Part shown: positions 36,901 through 49,409 of the stretch, in pieces
How positions within the stretch are numbered: the stretch's first letter is position 1
Layout: every line of letters starts with the position of its first letter
DNA from: Acanthococcus lagerstroemiae
Taxonomy: Eukaryota > Arthropoda > Insecta > Hemiptera > Eriococcidae
DNA length: 64,000 nt
Assembly (NCBI GenBank): GCA_031841125.1
Contig: CM063112.1
Location: 65,430,057 to 65,494,056 of the forward strand
Reading direction: 5' to 3'
The notes under the pieces: model-generated
The model's input: the letters and a program-made list of their open reading frames with translations, nothing else
What the model was told of the DNA's origin: nothing
Databases searched by the model: none
Made by a program: the position numbers and the translations under genes

Positions 36901-38392
36901 CGTCTAAATAAGTAAATAACCATAATAACGATTCGTAGTTGATCTCGCTGTATAAGTGAAAGACCAATTACAGTTCTCGACGTTTGTAGGTACTATAAGT
37001 ACCAACAAATTGAAAACACGTTGTTCTCGAAGTGAAACTGTGGTACACACTCGGAAAATCCAAATGCCGATCTTTTGATATCTATACTGTGTAGTTAGTC
37101 AGAGATCGAGGTTTTACACTCTTTCGTTACCTAATAAATACCGCCGTATCTATTCCGCTTAGTATCACACGATTGCCTGCATCTAGCGTATAATAGGTAC
37201 ATAGAGGCTATATCTATAGTCTATACTTATTCGATGTTATAGCGGAATAGCGCAGCGGCTCCAGCGTCAAAAGAACGCGGCTGTTCGTTACTTCAAAAAG
37301 AGACAGTCGCAACACCGTATTTAGCAGAACACGCTGCGGCAGTATCTTTTAACGGAAGTGCGCAAAATCTTCGTATTATTCCTCTATATATACGTACCTA
37401 TTACACACACGCTTTGTCCTAAAAGCTCGCCAGGGTGTAAACATACGCAATATCTAAGTATAGATACGTATATAAGTGGGTATTTTGACTTCACTCATAA
37501 ATAATGACTCGAACGATGCAGTAAACACTGTAATTAATGAAATATTACATAATATGTAGACACGTATGTATAGAAAATAAACACAAATGTAACAATCTCG
37601 AGCAAACTATACTAACCTGAATCGAAACGAAATGTCCGAAAACGACTTAGAGCGTAATTTGAACAAATTAAAAACTATATCTAACACTGAGCATCGTACG
37701 TTCCTCTCTTAAGGGAAAACTATACTAAACTATTTCAGCATCGTACGTAACACAAACGATGAGCGTTGCTGTACCTACTTGTTACATCGTGACTCCGAGG
37801 GTACATTTTATTAGTTTTGTATTGATAACCATTGTAACAGAATAGGTATAGCAGGAAGACCTACAGTCTTACACGTATATCGCAAATTCAAACGATTTTA
37901 CACTCAATCGCCGTCAAGAGACTTTTACCTAAGTCTATGAGAAGAAGTTTTAAACGCCTTTATTAGAAGTCGAGAAGAAAATTGTTCGTTGAAATAGCAG
38001 TCAAAATCCAACGTATTTTCCTATCTACTTATAACAAGTGGGACGGAAGAGAAGACTCGATGCGTCACGGGTCAGTAAGTATGTTACCTATCTGATTAAA
38101 CTTAAATTTTCAGAATCTAATTTTCCATCGAATGGAAGTTATTATGTCAGTAGAAAGTTTAAGAAAATAATCGTGACATCTTTGTCTACCATCCTTTATC
38201 TTTTTTCTTTCTTCAACGGTTGGGGCAGCGACTACTCTACCCTAAGCGGCCTACACTGACCTACCTAGCTAAACCTATAATATACGTCTATGGACACATC
38301 TATAGTAACGTATACATAGGTACTACCTATACATTCGCGTATGTTTGGTAAATAAGTGGGCAAACGTTCGAAGAAGCTACTAGAAGCATATA
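33901..38392. other. gene-free stretch with simple repeats
   Basis: No gene is supported. A (ACG)n tract lies at 34988-35020, and alternating GTATATA/CATACAC low complexity at 34830-34930. Frames up to 163 codons (for example 35435-35926, +) have no recognisable domain. Confidence 0.45.
34988..35020 (+). repeat. (ACG)n trinucleotide tract
   Basis: Nine uninterrupted ACG units followed by one variant and one further unit. Confidence 0.85.
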
Positions 38393-38605
38393 CAAGGTTA
38401 GTCAGTTTTCCTTCCGCCATAGGAAAACTCCGTTACAATGAAGATCTGTTATCGGTTTCGTTGCTATTCGCTATTCACGAATAGCGTGTAGCGCGCATAA
38501 CCGATAACAGAACGAACTGTACATTTTGGTATATAACACATTAAGTCATACTTTGTTCAGTCTAACGGAGTTTTCCTATGGCGGAAGGAAAACTGACTAA
38601 CCCTG
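38393..38605. mobile_element. MITE, family M1, copy 1 (213 bp)
   Basis: The terminal inverted repeats are about 40 bp. The left one begins CAAGGTTAGTCAGTTTTCC and runs to AAAACTCCGTTA; the right one is its near-perfect complement ending GACTAACCCTG. TA flanks both ends. Inside, GTTATCGG and CCGATAAC form a second inverted pair, so the whole element can fold. It is non-coding. TA duplication and size suggest a Tc1/mariner-type MITE, but no autonomous partner is seen. A second copy lies at 49202-49409. Confidence 0.8.
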
Positions 38606-39010
38606 TATAGTTACCTACAGATGAACTTGGATTCGTAAAGCGAATAGCGGATAGAGCGGATAGTCAGTAATGGAATGAGAATCATTTTCCGTCTATATCG
38701 ATGGTACACGAGCGTAAAATTGCGATTAATTCGACGATACCTACCTTAGGCGTTTGTGTTCGTACAAAATGCACGCGATCTCAAGGTCTGACACGGCTAA
38801 AGTGGGCGCGGTACGGCGCGGTGTCACGACAAATTGAATATAAACGTTTACAATGAAATTTTCCCTCATGATCGAGGATTCGTATATAATTGGCAGAAAC
38901 AATGAAATTAGGACGATAAAACTTGCTACTGCATGAAGATGGGTAACTCTGCGTGATGAGTTTCTCCGGGTGCATGTTTATGATTTGTCTTGAGTAGTCT
39001 GTACAGAGAA

Positions 39011-39451
39011 CAGGGATGGTAAGTCAGCCATAAGCTATAAGATTTAAGCCATAAGCTGAAGGTTTTTGGACCAGTAAGTCAGCTATAAGTTTAAGCCAAA
39101 TGTGCTGTAAGCTATACGCCTTAAGCATAAGCCATATTCTTTCGGCAGATTTACGATAACTTTTCATTTTCTAACATTAGAGAAAGTTTAATATTTTGTT
39201 TTTCCCTAATTTCCAATTTCCATTTTTTTTTCTGTTTGTTTCTCAAATTCGAGGGGAAAAATATTTCGAGAAGAGTCGAGATTGAAGACATTTCCGATAA
39301 AGATTTTTTATGAACCATAACTTTGAGCTATAAGCCATAAGCTTAAGCCAATCACCTCATAAGCTATAAGTATCAGCAGTATCAGCCATATATTCAAGGT
39401 CGTAAGCAAAAGCCATAAGTCTAAGCTTTATGGATTGGCTTATCATCCCTG
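39011..39451. mobile_element. hAT-like non-autonomous element (441 bp)
   Basis: The ends are CAGGGATGGTAAG and CTTATCATCCCTG, imperfect inverted repeats of the kind seen in hAT elements. The interior carries at least ten copies of AAGCCATAAGC / AGCTATAAG words near both ends, like subterminal transposase-binding repeats. The 8 bases on each side (ACAGAGAA and CTTAAGAA) agree only in part, so a hAT target duplication is not proven. No ORF is seen. Confidence 0.55.
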
Positions 39452-39584
39452 CTTAAGAAGTTGGGACAGCATTTTGAGGATTCTTAATGAATCTCAATAA
39501 AACCTTCACATACCTTGATAAGTCTGAATAGATTTCTGCGAAATTTAACGTGGTTTTAATGAGTATGAGTTCTCACCTGGTGGA

Positions 39585-39745
39585 GCGTATGACGATGCAC
39601 GCATGCCAAAGTGGCTCCCCAGGGACCGTACCCCTAGCCCCGGAAATTACCCTTTCGAGTATCGCATAATTGACCAGAAGGACGCATTGAGGCTGGCCCG
39701 AGCCCCAATTTCGCCTCTCCGCTTCGGACTCGCGCTGTCCTGCCA
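39585..39745 (-). repeat. dispersed core repeat, copy 3
   Basis: The minus strand carries TAGGGGTACGGTCCCTGGGG, then CACTTTGGCATGCGTGCATC and GTCATACGCTCC, matching 12955-13035 in order. It diverges outside about 70 bp. Confidence 0.5.
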
Positions 39746-42700
39746 ACAAGTATGAGTTATATAATGATCTTGAAAAGTTTTAGTGACTCTAGGGAGAGGT
39801 TTATGGACGTTTGATGAATCCTAATCAAATCTGAGAAGTAGCTGTATGACCAAGTGATAACGGGCACAACATTTTGCTCCCTCTGGACCCCTTAATTTTT
39901 ACTTTCGGAAGTGTTTTAAATAGAAGTTCTTCGCATTATGTTAGAATTTAGTGCCTATACCTATCTTCCTTCAGAAATTATTAGGGGGTTGAAAATCTGA
40001 AATTTCCGAAATGCGCTCAAAATACTTATTACATTTACATATGCTTTGATTTTTTGTATAAAGATAATAGAAGACTGTATATTGCTATTGCCTGCATCAT
40101 TACAAGCCCGTTAACTAATTCGCGGTGTTTAGTAGCCAACATTTACTACATCCCCTGTTATTACTTACGCGTGTGCTACATAAAAGAAAGATCACGCTAG
40201 GGGGTTGGGTTAATTTTATTGGATCAGGCTGAAACTTGTACAAGATCATTTTTTCATTAAAAGGAAAAACTTTGGGGGATGAGCTATGTGAATTTCAAAA
40301 AAAAAAAAAAATTCACATCTGTAGATAAGGACCAGGCTAATGTAGGTACATAATACGAATAATTATTTGGATATTGATAAGACGAAAAACGGTTCGCGTC
40401 TTCGGATAAATGTTATTAGGTTTACGTGTCTGCTGCTACGTAGTACGTATTCGTTTGTATCCACCCTAAAATTACCTACTCCCTTACTTTTCGGGAACGA
40501 TAAAAATTGACGTAGCCATACCCTGCAGTAAGTCGGTCAAAAGTACCGTAAGCCTGCGCCGGGGTTCAGCTGAAACGAGTCTACGATGTGTCAAATGAGC
40601 CGCATCAACATGACTCGTTAATCTCTCCATACTAATTTGTCTGGCCACCTGCACGTGGTGCCCCGTACTAACTCGAGAGCCCGCACAAACGGTCGAGTAG
40701 CTATAACCTCGACGTCCGTTTCCTATCCCCTTTAACTACAAAAGCATCTCCGGGCCCCGGATGCTCTGGCTGATCCTTGCCGACAAATATGTAAGCTCGC
40801 TGTCAGTGCTGGCACTGGACGCGCGAGTTACGCGAGCGTCCCTGAGTCCGGTGTGACTATGCGTTCTGTTCAGTCTTCTTCTTCTTTCCGTTGTAATCCA
40901 CTTTTACCTTTGATAATCTTCAAACCCGTATCATATCGTCATTAAATACAGGCATGGAGTTTCCTGAGGTAAAATTATCTGGAGGTAAATAAACCTCTCT
41001 CTTTCGAATCTCAGGTGAGGGTTGGAGGGTGCTCTATTTCCCTGAACCCCGAATTTTAAATGTTTCCTTCAAACATATCCGAACTGTTTGTATTTCATTG
41101 GTACAGGTTGACACAGGACATCTCCTAGTTTGAACACCAACCCTTGCTCGTCTACATCTTTAAGGTTACTCTGGGGACCGAGAAAACGAGATCCCCTTCC
41201 CCCATAACTGGAATGTTCATCCCGCACTAGTGCATTGTTTGTATGGCGTCTTTACAAGTTTGTACAGTACATTTCGTCCTTTGTACATGACCTTACTCCC
41301 CCTATAGTAATTGCGGAAACGGAGCCCCGACATTGTAGTAATAAATTTAGATCTCGAACTAGTGCCAGTCGTTGATACGTCGTTTGTGCATGTTTACGCA
41401 TAGGGAGGTACCGAAGGAGGGGATGGGGAGTCCCCCCCTAAAAAACATTCTGTCGGTTGGCAAAATCATGACGACTGCTCGTATCAGTTGGCAAAATGAT
41501 AAAACCTAAAAAACGGACGTCATCTTGATGCAAGGGGAGCTCACGCAGCATAGCTGTATGAAAGGTATACGTCTCTAGCAATGATCAAAATAGAGATGCC
41601 AATAACGTGGAAAATAATATAATTTAAAAAAACAAGAAACAGAACAGCGAGTTATAATTAATAAATGGAGAAAACACCTGGGCGGAGATAATACGATAAC
41701 AACGTAATAAAAATCAAACAATAATAAATAATAATGCGAGATAAACGTAATAGTTCTGTGGTGGTAACCAAGCCGCACGGGAATTCCACTTCCAACCTCC
41801 GAATGCTAAAAAAGATTGCATGAATGGGACAAAGCCCCCCCCCCCCACCACCAAAAAAAAGACTAAAAAGTGCAAGAAATGGTACGAAACCTAACGTTTG
41901 AAATAAAGGTACCGATATGGTTTACCCGGACTAACGGCATGAAGCCTAATGAAAGGGGGGGGGGGTGGGACGGATTGAGAAGGAGATCATACAGAGTCTA
42001 GTGCCCAGGCGAATCCGCCAACTCCATGGCACGCTGCCTAAAATAAGAGGAGTGGGAGAAATCGAGTAGCCTAAATGAAATTAGCAAAATAGTAACGATA
42101 AAGTAATTAACGGGAAATGGGAGAAATAATTTGAGTTAGGTGACTGACACGGACCACCCGAAAAAGGGAACAGTAATTTCACCATCAAATAAATAAATAC
42201 TCTAGCATAAATACCTGGTGGTCCGAGGGGGTCCAGTCGCCGGCAAGAGCTCTCCCCACAGCTGAACGTAACCACTAGCTGTAAAAGAAATTAATGGGAG
42301 AGATCTACGCGGATATTTATTAATGGCGGGGAGATACCCTAATTACTCGTCATCAAAATATAGGATGACCAATAGGACTGGAAAACGACTGGTAATAATA
42401 AAGACCCAAGGGTGACATTAATTCCAGATTTCGAAACCGAGAAGGAACCTAGCTGCGTGAACGAATCATTCAATATCTCGTTGTTTGGATGACGGTGCGT
42501 GTTCCAGAGGCTTTTCAACTTCATAACTATTACAGTAATCCCTTCAATTGGCCCAAACAGGCAAGACCACCAGGAGCCGACATAATGCCCTGATGTGGTA
42601 GGTGTTACTCCACGAATAGTGGTGTGGCAATATGCGAACGGTGGTGTCTCTGGCATTAATCCTCCGGCATGGCCCCTACCCCAACATTTGAGGCACAGCT

Positions 42701-43744
42701 CAGCACATCTTAAATCATATTACTCGCATTCACCATAAATCGTAAGATACAAATCGCACATTTAAGACGCAAACAAATTAATGTAGCCAACGATCGGGCC
42801 AAACAGAACAGCGATTCCACTTCCGATACGATGGGCTAACGCCTTCTAACCATTCACGACCATTGACCAAGATTATTTCAGTCCGATGCTCCCGCACAGC
42901 CGAGAAAAGATAACCGTCTACCTCTCCCCCCCCCCACCTACACAATCACTATTAATAGGTAGTAAGTGGAATCATTTTCCTCCGCATGTACGAGATGCAT
43001 CGGGAAAAACCTCGAACGGTACTTTCACGCGTCAGTCTAATTCCATACTATATTATTTAATTGCGGATAAAAAAATCTCAATCGGCGATTGATTTGTGGT
43101 TTTGAAAAATTCGATAAAATTTATTCTAATCGGTACTGTACGGTAAATTCACGTGTGTGCGGTGCGATCCACGCACAAGTCATGTTATGATGGCTGGTGG
43201 CGCCAAGGGCAATATGCAATCTATGTATGCAGTCAGATAATGCAAATTTAAGCGACGTGATGTGTCGTCTAGTATTACTTTCGTTGTTTATGTCTTCCAA
43301 AGTCTTACGCATTAGAATTTTTACAATACATTTCAAGGTATATTATTCCAAGTATTTATACAAATATGTACTTACTTGATTTTAGGTTTTGTTGGACGTA
43401 GATTATTGCGCTTTTGTTTCTTTTTTGTAGCAACTTTGAACATTTTCGTCGGCAATTTTCAAATCCCCCTTCCCCCATCCCGCCAATAAAACAAGTTGCT
43501 TCAGTACGTCCCTGTTTGAATAGCATATTTCATCATTAGTACATCAACTCCCTGTGCAGCAACTACCGGGGTATTTTCGGGGGCTGGGAAAATTCAGCCT
43601 CCCGAAATGGGTGTATTAAACCTGGACAAGTGTCACGCAATCGTATTTAAATCGCTTGTATACGTTTGTGCAGCACATTCCGTCCTCTGTAAATTAACCC
43701 TACCTCGCCTCAATCTCGTAGTAGTCAGAAAAGGGATTCTTTGA
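39746..43744. other. gene-free stretch
   Basis: No gene is supported. A related pair of segments lies near 41235-41310 and 43650-43715 (TTTGTACAGTACATTTCGTCC versus TTTGTGCAGCACATTCCGTCC, each followed by TTTGTA/CTGTA and a CCCTAC/CTCCCC stretch). G or C runs lie at 41838, 41957 and 42928. An A run is near 40300. Confidence 0.4.
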
Positions 43745-44125
43745 ATCTGTGGGTAGACCTCTTCCAAAACTTGAATCGAGAACTCAAACTCGAATTAGAT
43801 ATTAAAATAGGGATATTTTTATCGTTGATTACGAGTAGGCCCACTGCATTATAAACTTCCAATCCGACTCTGATTCGGTCGCAAGAAGCTAAATTTCGGA
43901 TCCAGAAGTAACTAAATCGACTTCGATGAAAAATTTAAAAGAATATCGAAATAGGAGTGTTCGCCATTTCCGAATTATACGTAAGATTTCGGAATCGATC
44001 CCGATTCTTGGGCCAAAAATCAAAATTACAGACTTGAAATGGGCAAAAATTGACTCGACTTGTAAAACTGAACGAAATATCGAAATGGGTTGTTTTCGGC
44101 CGTTGATTACGCATACCACATCATT
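43745..44125. repeat. degenerate dispersed repeat, family D
   Basis: It contains GAATATCGAAATAGGAGTG, GGAATCGATCCCGATTC, GGGCCAAAAATCAAAATTAC and GAAATATCGAAATGGG, the same phrases as at 16430-17260. It lies just upstream of the transporter pseudogene but shows no relation to it. Confidence 0.35.
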
Positions 44126-44357
44126 GTACACGTATGAACATAAGTAGGTGTAATGTGAAAACTATTCGTAATAGGTAGATAATCGGTAAGTATTTGTACA
44201 CTTCAGTTAAGATATCTACCGTTATCGCTTGTAAACTCGAATAATGCTGATTTCATGTAATTATTTCCCCTTTATTTAGGTATGACGATGATTTCGACGT
44301 TTTATACATTAGATATCTCTCGCCACACAAACACTTAGGTTTCTCGCTGTCTTTATT

Positions 44358-45570
44358 AAGAATACCGTACATACTGGGTATAGTGTCTTATGCAGCGTGC
44401 TCCAGTACCTGGTTTCTTTCATGTACATGGCAGCTTATTTCATGTTCGGCACAACGTATTTCGTTCCCGAGTCGCCATACTGACTGGCTTATTATGCGAG
44501 GACACCTCGACGCCGCAGCCAACATTCTGGCTTCGATTGGAAATGTCGGCGATGGCGACGGCGCTGTCGATGGCTACCTCGATGGCGACGACAACGGGTG
44601 TCAGCAGAAGGTCTCTAATACAAGCGAAAGCGATAGAATGCAAAATACTCGACATTCAACGGTATGTACAAGCCAGTAGCTAGCAGCGTTACGATCTGTG
44701 TTGCCGTCGTCATCAGCATGGTCATAAATAACCGAGGACGACGCTCTCGCAGCACGATGGTAGAAGGCGATGTCGATGGCAAAAATACCAGAAATTATAA
44801 CGATTGCGATAGAGACGAGCATGTGGCGTCGACGGACGAACGAAAACGACTTGACGCGGAATATGCGACACGATACTCGCTTTCGGATTGGTCTGATGAA
44901 AACATCCATCCGTGCTGACTACTTTCGTTGTTCTGCACAAGTTGACCGGTTACACGCCGTTGGTTCGGTATCCGGTAAGCTTTTCCGAAGCGCTGCACCC
45001 CCAGATTGACGGGCTTACGTTTCTCTCATCCACTGGGTCGTCTGCTTGGTGAGCACGCGAGCCATTCCATGCTACGTGCGCCACTACGACAGACGCGTGT
45101 TATTAGCCGCGACGAGCGCCGTTGCTAGTTGCGGTATGGTTATACATACCGTGCTGCTATACAAAATCGCGATCGAATTGTTCACGTTCGAGCACGCCAC
45201 CAAACCGTACTGCTGGACGCCATTGATAGGTGTGTACACGTACGACGTAACCAGCACACTCGGCATAATTTCCATTCTGGTCATGTTACCCGCCGAACTG
45301 TTGCCGATCGAGATATGCGGCGCTGCGTCCGTCATCTTCAGCACCATTTGCAGCGCCGCCACCGCGCCCATCGGCAAAACTAACTTCACCGTGTGCGATT
45401 GTATCGACCTCACCGCTGCCTTGTCCATTTTCGTGTCGTATTATTTCCTACTTGCCCTGCTCACCGTTCTCGTCCTACCCGAAACCAGAAAGAATACGTT
45501 ACAGGAAATTCAAAACGCGTACTTCGTCGGACTCTCGAAGAATTCGGCAACTACATACAAATGCTGCTAA
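44358..45570 (+). pseudogene. Tret1-like sugar (MFS) transporter pseudogene
   Basis: Three coding blocks in three frames match an insect facilitated trehalose/sugar transporter of the major facilitator superfamily. Block 1 (44385-44480) gives a membrane segment ending FVPESPY, and a TGA follows at 44481. Shifted by one base, WLIMRGHLDAAANILASIGN continues (44485-44544): this is the PESPYWL..G junction at the start of the central loop. The loop region 44545-44905 is not alignable. Block 2 (44915-45049) gives LTTFVVLHKLTGYTPLVRY and QIDGLTF, then a TGA at 45050-45052. Block 3 (about 45046-45570) gives four to five membrane segments. The family signature PETRKNTLQEIQ near the C-terminus (about 45478-45513) and a stop at 45568-45570 follow. 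N-terminal helices are missing or too diverged. At least two frame breaks with stops point to a dead gene. Sequencing errors could mimic this but are less likely at several sites. Confidence 0.75.
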
Positions 45571-48257
45571 CTCGACGAAGACTTGTATGTTCACTCGCGC
45601 CTTCATATCCGTATTCGAGTCCGCATCCACACAGTCCACTTTCACTTCTACGTGCTCATTCGAATCGACTCGAATCACTCCGGCTCCGACTGCGACTTGG
45701 GTTGCTAATCCGACAGTCATCGCTGTCTGAATGCTCTACAACTCTACTGTAACTGTACTTCACTCCACTCTACGCTGCCTTACCCACGCGCTCGAATCAT
45801 ATCCTGGGTGAACTAGCCTGGGTACGGCGGCTGCCGCTTGGTGCCATTTCATTGGCCTGGTCGACGCGACGGGATGCGAAAGAATTACGCTTCGCCATTG
45901 TAGATCATGCGAATCTTTTGACGAGCGCAATGACGGACCACCGGATAAGTACAGTTACTAAAGATAAGCGGCGACGCGACTGAGAGACTGTGTAATATAC
46001 GAGTGCGTATTACGCACTCGTATATCTACAAATATCTATCTACCTGTCTATTGTATGTAGCCTGCGTACGTTATAAGTAGACTTATGTTTAAGGGCCTCG
46101 TACATCAGTGCACTCACGGTGGCCTTATGTGGAGTCCTGATGCGATAACCGATTTTTGCAAAAATACGCGTTTTCCCCCTCGAATGCGACGCGAACGTAA
46201 TAAATTAATCGTAGACTGTAATGCGTGGGTACCTATCGAGTGAGCTACGCGACGGGTGCTTACGCGTGTGCCACACTTAGATTAGGTATACCGAGTGTCA
46301 TGGGCCACATGGCACGCGCGGTCGGTCATGTATCATTTACGTGTACCTACCAAGCTCTGCGTAAGCGAACAACTGATATAGACCTCCTATGTAGTCGAGT
46401 TTTTACGATAATTTTGTACGGATATACGAGAGTAAAAAATGAATAATTAAATATACCTCGTACGCACGGTGATTCGTTTCACTACTCTTTATGGAGCCTC
46501 GCAAATTTGATTATTTGGATTGCGAATCGCCTTGGTAATTAAGTTGAGAAATGACTTAATACGTACTGGACGAGACAAATACAACGCGGCGATCTCAACA
46601 ATTTATACTCGCTCAATCGCTTTCAGATCGTTATAATTCCATCGGCTTGCCAATAATACGCACGTAACAAAAGTTCCACAGATTAGCATATCTTACCTCG
46701 ATATACCTAAGTAGTTTACATCCGTTTATATTTAAGTACAGTCGGGAAAGTAGGTACATTATATATATGTACGTATATACATACACGTAGAATTTCACAA
46801 TATTGCGCGGCGAACATCCGTATTCTGTGGTCTCACAGTATAATCAATCGGCATCGATGCGTGAAAATCCTGACACAGAAAAAAAAAAGTACGAACAAAA
46901 AAACGAGAAAACAGAGGAAATGCGTACAAAGAAATAACTGCAGTTGCTGGACTCGGTTGAGAAGCAGTCGACAGCTGATGACAGAACAAGCGAGAACCAA
47001 TTGAGGCTTACCGCAGTTTGGCCAAAAGACCTGACGAGATTATTGTGCATCTATTTGGTAAGCTTTTAGATACAAATAGATAGAAAATGGGCGATCCAGA
47101 ATTTCGTATTTTACAAAGGTAATTCGCTGAAAAATGTCGGCACCATCGTCCCAATATTATACATGAATACGTAATATATCGGCGATTGACCTGCAGGTGC
47201 GCTGTAAGTTGTAATTAGTAAGAGTAATATAATATATAGCGACATACATTTTACCTAGATGGCTAGCTGGCTATCGCAGTTGTACCTGTATAATATGCTC
47301 GTCCGTACACATACTGTAGATCTAGATATCAATCTACCTACTTAATGCGGACGTACGATATCTAATACCTATACACCTATACACCTATACCTATATAGTA
47401 GATCATCGTATCAACCGTTAAGTGTCGAAACGTCGTCGACTTAGCGACTGGCATTGGCATCAGTATTAATTATAGACGGGCGAAGCGTGTAGGTAAGTAG
47501 AGTAAACTGAGACTGAGGAGGCCGGCGGGATTCGCGTCTTCTCTCTTCGATTAGATACGATACGATACAATACGATGCGATACGATGTCTTTCACGCTAA
47601 CTAAATAAATTTTCATCGTCCTATTCGACTTTTCTCATTGCATGGTAGGCTCACCAATCTACCAATCGCAATTGTGCATTAGGCATTAGAGGTAAATAGG
47701 TAGGCGACTATCAACGACGTTGCCTTACTCGTGCAGACATCCAAATAATAGGCGTACAATCAGTACGTACTTACCTCTAGGTAACTTATTCGTTTATCCG
47801 TCAGAGGTGTATTCATCGATAAGTGTTCTGCTGTGTCGTATCGGGTATCGCGTAGCCTCGCATCGCAGTTCCACGTTTATTTTACTTACGTGTGTACCTA
47901 CGTAGGTAAGTAGGTAGATACTCGTACATGGCGCGGCGACATCGTTGTGTGTCCTACTAGGGTGGTACTGAGTAAACAAGGTAAATAGGCGGTCGAAATA
48001 ATATTGTACTATTGTAGCCGGCTCCTAGGTACGACGAGATTAAATAATAATCGACTTTCTTCCCCCGTCATCGATGGGTTCTGATCAACTACGAGACCGG
48101 ATAATTTTCGCGTTCATATTCGACGGTACTAACATTTCGAAGAGAAACCGAGAGGTAAGTGGTTATCGACCATTCGACTAACGACAGTTTTTGCGACCAA
48201 GTAGTCTTCTTTCTGTACCGACATTCACTAGTATTTCTACAGAAAGAAAATTGTGGC
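45571..48257. other. gene-free stretch
   Basis: No gene is supported. It contains the palindrome listed at 45995-46025, an (ACACCTAT)n-like tract at 47369-47396, and a (GATAC)n-like pentamer tract at 47553-47588. Confidence 0.45.
45995..46025. repeat. 31-bp perfect palindrome
   Basis: ATATACGAGTGCGTA is followed by a single T and then its exact complement. It includes the common genomic word ACGAGT/ACTCGT. Function unknown. Confidence 0.8.
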
Positions 48258-48494
48258 CTGACAGGAAGAAAGGGACCTCAGGGCAAAAAAAAACAAAAAC
48301 ATTTTTGTGATAACAATTGTTTTTGACTAATTTTGGCCGTTCTTTCGCCTGGTGTTGTCGAAAAAAATTTCACAAACGGCTGTAAGTCTCCAAAGTTGAG
48401 TGTCTCCGTAACGTGAAGACGTTATCAATTTTTTTTGTCCGCTCTCCTGTAAAATTTACAATTTTTTGTGCCGAGGTCCCTTTCTTCCTGTCAG
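48258..48494. mobile_element. inverted-repeat element, family M2 (237 bp)
   Basis: The ends CTGACAGGAAGAAAGGGACC and the matching complement (GGTCCCTTTCTTCCTGTCAG) give about 25-bp terminal inverted repeats with one or two mismatches. The interior is AT-rich and non-coding. No clean target duplication was found. This is probably a MITE. Confidence 0.65.
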
Positions 48495-48558
48495 CTCACA
48501 TGATACTCGATGCGATTCGAAGCGCGATTATCAAATTCGATAGCAGGTTAACAGATAG

Positions 48559-48619
48559 ACATATATGTATAATATATATATGATATTATATATTATATAT
48601 TATATATAATATATATATG
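48559..48619. repeat. AT-rich self-complementary tract
   Basis: TATATAT and ATATTATATATTATA runs can pair with themselves. It lies between the M2 element and the 280-bp array. Confidence 0.7.
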
Positions 48620-48676
48620 CATGGTACCTCTCACCAGACAGCGCTAGTGTCACTTGTAAATCATATAATGAGACTT

Positions 48677-49201
48677 TTTCACCTCCAAACATAACTGAGC
48701 ATTTTCGCCTCCGATTCGCGGCAACAACGCATTAGTGATTGAATTAATATTAAACTCGGAGGTTTCCTACTTGCTTGTATGCCTGGAGGTGAAATGTTCC
48801 CTTCACATATTAAACGTCGCTGTGTACTTGTATATGAAAAAGAGGCGAAAAAGCCGCCCTGCAAAAATATACCTTTAAAATTTCGTTTTCGCCTCCGTAT
48901 ATGAGGTGAAAACGTTGCTTTATGTACAAAAATGAGGCGAAAAAGACCTTCTTTTAAAAAAAAAAAAAAAAAAATGTATATAATATTGTATATCATATAC
49001 CCCGCATGTTAAAGATTGTAAGTAGAAATTACTGCACCGAAAAGTTTACCACGAATTGATAGATGATGTATGTAGGTTTTTTCGCCTCCAGTCAAAAATT
49101 TGCCCAGGGGGGTTACCTGCTGGCCTGTAGAAGCTTAAATTATTGAGATACAGTGTCTTACGTTTTCACCTCCGTCTATGAGGTAAAAACGTCGCTGTAC
49201 A
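48677..49201. repeat. diverged edge of the 280-bp array
   Basis: Older, diverged unit-like sequence. TTTTCGCCTCC, GGAGGTGAAA, GAGGCGAAAAAGCCGCCCTG and CCTCCGTATATGAGGTGAAA appear with the same order and spacing as in the array core but with many changes. Confidence 0.7.
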
Positions 49202-49409
49202 CAGGATTAGTCAGTTTTCCTTCCGCAATAGGAAAACTCCATTACGCTGAAGATCTGTTATCGTCTTTGTCGCTATTCACGAATAGTATGCAGCGTGCCT
49301 ACACCCGATAACAAAGCGTACTGTACATTTTGGAAGATAACACATTGAGTCATACTTCGTTCAGCCTGACGGAGTTTTCCTATGGCGGAGGGAAAACCAA
49401 CTAACCCTG
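49202..49409. mobile_element. MITE, family M1, copy 2 (208 bp)
   Basis: Same family as 38393-38605. The ends are CAGGATTAGTCAGTTTTCC and CCAACTAACCCTG, with TA-type flanks. The internal GATCTGTTATCG and CCGATAACA pair is conserved. It splits an array unit cleanly: GTCGCTGTA precedes it and TATGAAACAGAGG follows, matching the unbroken GTCGCTTTATATATGAAAAAGAGG elsewhere. Only one unit carries it, so it was not spread by array expansion. Confidence 0.8.

Noticed and set aside
37220..37300. tRNA-like GCGCAGCGGCTCCAGCG stretch
   Set aside because: No B box (GGTTCGAANCC) and no cloverleaf follows.
42339..42656. 105-codon minus-strand frame
   Set aside because: No domain is recognised and there is no second line of evidence.
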